Below are positions 6,094 through 8,729 of a stretch of DNA of 8,729 bases, in pieces. A program made the translations under genes and the position numbers. The DNA lies in NCBI GenBank assembly GCA_946407175.1, contig CAMJNB010000036.1, forward strand, positions 1 through 8,729, read 5' to 3'. Origin of the DNA: an uncultured Selenomonadales bacterium. GTDB taxonomy: Bacteria; Bacillota_C; Negativicutes; Selenomonadales; Selenomonadaceae. Position 1 is the stretch's first letter. Every line of letters begins with the position of its first letter. Below the pieces are notes generated by a model. It searched no databases and was not told the DNA's origin. It saw only the letters and a list, made by a program, of their open reading frames with translations.

Positions 6094-7061
6094 TGACTAC
6101 TGAAAATTTTCCAACTTCAAAGCTCCAAGCTCTAAGCGCTAAGCTCCAAGCTAAAATAGGAACGCGCGGCAGTAAGCTTGCATTGTGGCAGGCGAATTTT
6201 ATTGCGGCGGAACTTGCTAAAAAAAATCCCGCGCTTGAAGTTGAGCTGGTAAAAATTCAAACGCAGGGCGATAAAATTTTGGATACGCCGCTTGCAAAAA
6301 TCGGCGGCAAGGGTCTTTTCACTAAGGAGCTTGAACGCCGCCTTGCCGCGAAACAAATTGATATCGCGATACACAGCTTGAAAGATATGCCGGGCGAAAT
6401 TCTTGCCGAATTTAAAATTGCCGCGATAACACGGCGCGAAAATCCGTTTGACGCATTTGTCAGCAACCGCTTTAAAACATTCGCCGAACTGCCTTCAAAC
6501 GCCGTTATAGGCACGTCAAGCCTACGAAGAGCCGCGCAGATTTTAATGTTGCGTCCCGACTTGCAGGTTAAAAGTTTACGCGGCAATGTAGACACGCGCT
6601 TAAAAAAGCTTGACGCGGGAGAATTTGACGCGGTGATATTGGCGGCGGCAGGGCTTGAACGTCTCGGCTACGGTGCACGAATCAATGAAGTTTTGATGCA
6701 GATAATTCCTGCGGCGGGACAAGGTGCGCTTGCCGTAGAGATTCGCACAGATGACGAAAAAACTTTCAACGTCGTGAAATTTTTAAATGACGCCGAAACC
6801 TGCGCGGCAGTGAAAGTTGAACGTGACTTTTTGCGGACAGTGCAGGGAAGTTGCCAAATTCCGGTCGGCGTCTTTGCACAGGTACAAGGCGATAAAATTT
6901 CTGTACGTGCAGTTATCGCGTCGCTTGACGGCAAAAATTTTGTAAAAGATTCTGCCGTGACTGAATTGAAAAATATTGATGACTTCGGTAAAAATTTTGC
7001 GCTGAAACTTTTAAATGACGGCGGGCGGGAGATTTTAAACACGCTTACCGAATTGGGCTGA
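6090..7061 (+). CDS. hemC: Hydroxymethylbilane synthase (porphobilinogen deaminase) with repeat-derived N-terminal extension
   Basis: HemC polymerises four porphobilinogens to hydroxymethylbilane, the precursor of uroporphyrinogen III and thus of haem, sirohaem and cobalamin. Of 323 residues, the conserved protein begins at '[14 protein letters not shown]' (from residue 22). 'HSLKDMP' with the catalytic Asp, '[10 protein letters not shown]', '[13 protein letters not shown]' and '[11 protein letters not shown]' follow; C255 in the last motif holds the dipyrromethane cofactor. The ATG at 6090 overlaps the thrC stop (ATGA); a second ATG follows at 6093. There is no NTG codon between these and the conserved core, so the first ~21 residues must be translated. 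Residues 11-21 are encoded by heptamer repeats (6119-6153) and read [11 protein letters not shown]. No separate Shine-Dalgarno is obvious, so translation is probably coupled to thrC. Confidence 0.96.
   Translation: MMTTENFPTSKLQALSAKLQAKIGTRGSKLALWQANFIAAELAKKNPALEVELVKIQTQGDKILDTPLAKIGGKGLFTKELERRLAAKQIDIAIHSLKDMPGEILAEFKIAAITRRENPFDAFVSNRFKTFAELPSNAVIGTSSLRRAAQILMLRPDLQVKSLRGNVDTRLKKLDAGEFDAVILAAAGLERLGYGARINEVLMQIIPAAGQGALAVEIRTDDEKTFNVVKFLNDAETCAAVKVERDFLRTVQGSCQIPVGVFAQVQGDKISVRAVIASLDGKNFVKDSAVTELKNIDDFGKNFALKLLNDGGREILNTLTELG
6119..6153. repeat. Heptanucleotide repeat inside the hemC coding region
   Basis: Five 7-base units occur in a row: AAAGCTC, CAAGCTC, TAAGCGC, TAAGCTC and CAAGCTA. 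They are the reverse complement of the CTTGGAG/CTTAGAG type seen at the end of alr; 6120-6137 is an exact reverse complement of 1490-1507. They are translated as part of the HemC N-terminal extension, where three heptamers give a seven-residue protein period. Confidence 0.8.
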
Positions 7062-7069
7062 AGGGGTGG
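7062..7069 (+). promoter_or_regulatory. Ribosome-binding site that fixes the metA TTG start
   Basis: AGGGGTGG lies just after the hemC stop codon and 5 bases before the TTG at 7075. A GTG within it (7066) would give three extra residues but would be part of the ribosome-binding site itself. Confidence 0.7.
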
Positions 7070-7074
7070 TAATA

Positions 7075-7992
7075 TTGCCTATAAAAATTCCGAATAACTT
7101 ACCCGCAACAAATATTTTGGAAGGCGAAAACATTTTCGTCATGGACGCGGACAGAGCCTACACGCAGGACATTCGCCCACTGAAAATTTTAATTTTGAAC
7201 TTGATGCCGGTAAAATCGGTGACGGAAACGCAACTTTTGAGACTGCTGGGAAATACGCCGTTGCAGGTTGAAGTTGATTTTATTTACACGGCAAGCTACA
7301 CGCCTACTCATACGTCGAAAGATTATCTCACCGAATTTTACGGTACATTCAAAGACGTCAAGAAGAAAAAGTACGACGGCTTTATAATCACCGGTGCGCC
7401 GGTAGAATTTTTGGATTTTGAGGACGTTGCCTATTGGGAAGAGCTTTCAGAAATTATGGAGTGGAGCAAGAAAAATGTTTGGTCGACATTTCATATTTGC
7501 TGGGGCGCGCAGGCTGGTCTGTACTATCATTACGGCGTACCGAAAGTGATTTTGGACGAAAAAATTTCAGGCGTCTATCCGCATAAATTATGCGTGCACC
7601 ATGAAAAACTTTTTCGCGGCTTTGACGACGAATTTTTTGTACCTCATTCACGAAACACCGATACACGGCGTGCAGATTTAGAAAAAGTTCCCGCGCTTAC
7701 CATTTTAGCCGAGTCTGATGAAGTCGGAGTTTACGCCATTGCAAATTTGGACAAGCGGCAATTTTTTATAACCGGTCACGCGGAGTATGATCCGTACACG
7801 CTGAAAAATGAGTATGAACGCGATGTAAAGGCGGGACTTAATCCGAACGTGCCGAAAAATTATTTTCCCGCAGATAATCCCGCCAATGAACCGGTTGTAA
7901 AGTGGCGGTCGGTAGCGCACTTGCTTTTTGCAAATTGGCTTAACTACTATGTCTATCAAGAGACGCCGTACGAAATTGATTCGATAGGATAA
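7075..7992 (+). CDS. metA: Homoserine O-acyltransferase, predicted O-acetyltransferase (MetA family)
   Basis: MetA acylates homoserine at the start of methionine synthesis. From the TTG at 7075 the protein has 305 residues and begins with the family's standard '[11 protein letters not shown]'. With this start the catalytic residues fall on the E. coli MetA numbers: nucleophile C142 in 'HICWGAQAG', H235 and E237 in 'TGHAEYD'. Other signatures are '[35 protein letters not shown]' (about 32-66) and the C-terminal '[13 protein letters not shown]'. Residue 111 in 'GAPVEF' is Glu; the acetyl-CoA-using family members have Glu here, whereas E. coli MetA has Gly and uses succinyl-CoA. I therefore predict O-acetylhomoserine as the product. 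The gene starts 13 bases after hemC and is the third gene of the operon with thrC. No riboswitch leader is possible in this gap. Confidence 0.95.
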   Translation: MPIKIPNNLPATNILEGENIFVMDADRAYTQDIRPLKILILNLMPVKSVTETQLLRLLGNTPLQVEVDFIYTASYTPTHTSKDYLTEFYGTFKDVKKKKYDGFIITGAPVEFLDFEDVAYWEELSEIMEWSKKNVWSTFHICWGAQAGLYYHYGVPKVILDEKISGVYPHKLCVHHEKLFRGFDDEFFVPHSRNTDTRRADLEKVPALTILAESDEVGVYAIANLDKRQFFITGHAEYDPYTLKNEYERDVKAGLNPNVPKNYFPADNPANEPVVKWRSVAHLLFANWLNYYVYQETPYEIDSIG

Positions 7993-8051
7993 GGGTTAGC
8001 TTTCAGCTTACAGCTTTTAGCTTTCAGTAGCCTGCTGTAACCTGTAAGCTT
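7993..8051. repeat. Heptanucleotide repeat with hairpin, leader of the secreted-protein gene
   Basis: Directly after the metA stop, 7-base units run GGGTTAG, CTTTCAG, CTTACAG, CTTTTAG, CTTTCAG and then switch to complementary types (CTGTAAC, CTGTAAG). Bases 8005-8021 pair with 8034-8050: 17 positions with 14 Watson-Crick pairs, one G-U and two mismatches, and a 12-base loop. The hairpin ends 7 bases before the AAGGAG site (8058-8063) of the next gene. It resembles the alr-leader copy in arm sequence, in a GTAG near the loop, and in position. It could also end the metA transcript, but no T-run follows. Confidence 0.8.
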
Positions 8052-8071
8052 ATAAACAAGGAGCAAATGTT

Positions 8072-8729
8072 TTGAAAAAATTTTTTATTGCAATATTAGC
8101 GGCGCTGATTCTCTCTTCAAACGCCGTAACCTCTGCAAAAGAAGTCGAAGTGCCGGAGGACGTTTATACTTGGGTACAGTCAACCGCTCGCGGCAATTAC
8201 TTTTTCAATCATCAACAAATGAACTACGACGTAAAGTCCGACGGCACGATTGACCTTTACACGCTGAACGTACCGACGATTTGTACCTATGACGACGTGC
8301 AAATACAAGACGTGGTACAAAAACGCCGCTGGAAAATGCAGTCCACTGAAGGCTACGAAATTTTAGCCGGTCGCGCAGATTATTTGAAGTTTGATTTTCG
8401 CAACGGCACCGTGCAAATTGTTCGCCGTGTTGACTTGGATAACACCTTCACCGAATTGGACAGCGACATTTCAGGCGAACCCGTGAAATTTGCCGACGTG
8501 CCGCGTACCAGTGTTGCCTGCCGCCTTTACCGCACCATTTTAATTTGGGCGCGATTCAACAACGACACTTTGATTGAACGTTCACGCGGCAAACTTTCTA
8601 AGCGCGACGAAAAACTTAATGAAAAAGATTATCCCATAAACAAAATTACTTTGCCCGGCGACGTACCGGCGGAAGAGTTGGAAGAAAACAAAGTCGAAGT
8701 CAAACCCTCAACTACCGACAGAACGGAAA
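8072..8729 (+). CDS. Secreted or periplasmic protein of unknown function (partial, 5' end)
   Basis: The reading frame is open from a TTG at 8072 to the window end (219 codons, no stop). AAGGAG (8058-8063) lies 8 bases upstream; the nearby ATG at 8067 is out of frame and stops after two codons. The product starts with a signal peptide: 'KKF' followed by the hydrophobic 'FIAILAALIL', with likely cleavage after A22 ('VTSA|KE'). The mature part has 'VYTWVQSTARGNYFFNHQQMNYDVKSDG' type sequence early on, two cysteines (C71, C150), many charged and aromatic residues and no membrane segment. The last visible part (about 197-219) is Glu/Lys/Pro-rich and looks like a linker. I do not recognise the family. 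The repeat hairpin separates it from metA, so it may be transcribed with or apart from that operon. Confidence 0.85.
   Translation, partial: MKKFFIAILAALILSSNAVTSAKEVEVPEDVYTWVQSTARGNYFFNHQQMNYDVKSDGTIDLYTLNVPTICTYDDVQIQDVVQKRRWKMQSTEGYEILAGRADYLKFDFRNGTVQIVRRVDLDNTFTELDSDISGEPVKFADVPRTSVACRLYRTILIWARFNNDTLIERSRGKLSKRDEKLNEKDYPINKITLPGDVPAEELEENKVEVKPSTTDRTE

Noticed and set aside
7062..7074. Methionine riboswitch (SAM) or T-box before metA
   Set aside because: The gap to hemC is only 13 bases, too short for any such structure; none was seen before thrC either.
7075..7992. Homoserine O-succinyltransferase
   Set aside because: Residue 111 is Glu rather than Gly, which in this family favours acetyl-CoA.

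Overview
The window is a stretch of ordinary bacterial chromosome with moderate-to-low GC, tightly packed genes and frequent TTG start codons. The gene set fits an anaerobic Firmicute; the last gene has a signal peptide. Codon style and TTG use made me think of Negativicutes (Selenomonadales-like), but that is an impression, not a demonstrated placement. There are no RNA genes, insertion sequences, phage genes or CRISPR arrays.

Layout, left to right. The 5' part of holA (DNA polymerase III delta subunit) lies on the minus strand at 1-275. It diverges from alr (alanine racemase) at 387-1490. Converging on alr is a minus-strand three-gene operon, in transcription order: a precorrin-2 dehydrogenase (2881-3501), an unrecognised 179-residue protein (2345-2884) and a Cof-type HAD phosphatase (1525-2343). 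A good sigma-70-type promoter at 3539-3568 drives a polytopic membrane protein (3613-4497). A second plus-strand operon follows: thrC (threonine synthase), hemC (hydroxymethylbilane synthase) and metA (homoserine O-acyltransferase, predicted acetyl-CoA type). It is followed by the 5' part of a secreted protein that runs off the right edge (8072-8729).

The metabolism is coherent. ThrC and MetA sit on the two branches leaving homoserine. HemC and the precorrin-2 dehydrogenase belong to the tetrapyrrole/sirohaem route, which supplies the cofactor of sulfite reductase and so the sulfide used with O-acetylhomoserine. This link is inferred from family knowledge.

The most unusual feature is not a gene. 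Degenerate heptanucleotide tandem repeats (units usually ending in AG: CTTTTAG, CTTTCAG, CTTAGAG, CTTGGAG, GGGTTAG) occur at five sites: the alr leader, the alr stop codon, the leader of the precorrin-2 dehydrogenase (there identical to the eukaryotic telomere hexamer TTAGGG), inside the hemC N-terminus, and the leader of the secreted-protein gene. Two copies fold into similar long hairpins just upstream of ribosome-binding sites. One copy has become protein-coding and gives HemC an extension of about 20 residues. This dispersed repeat family is the best candidate for something undescribed in the window.
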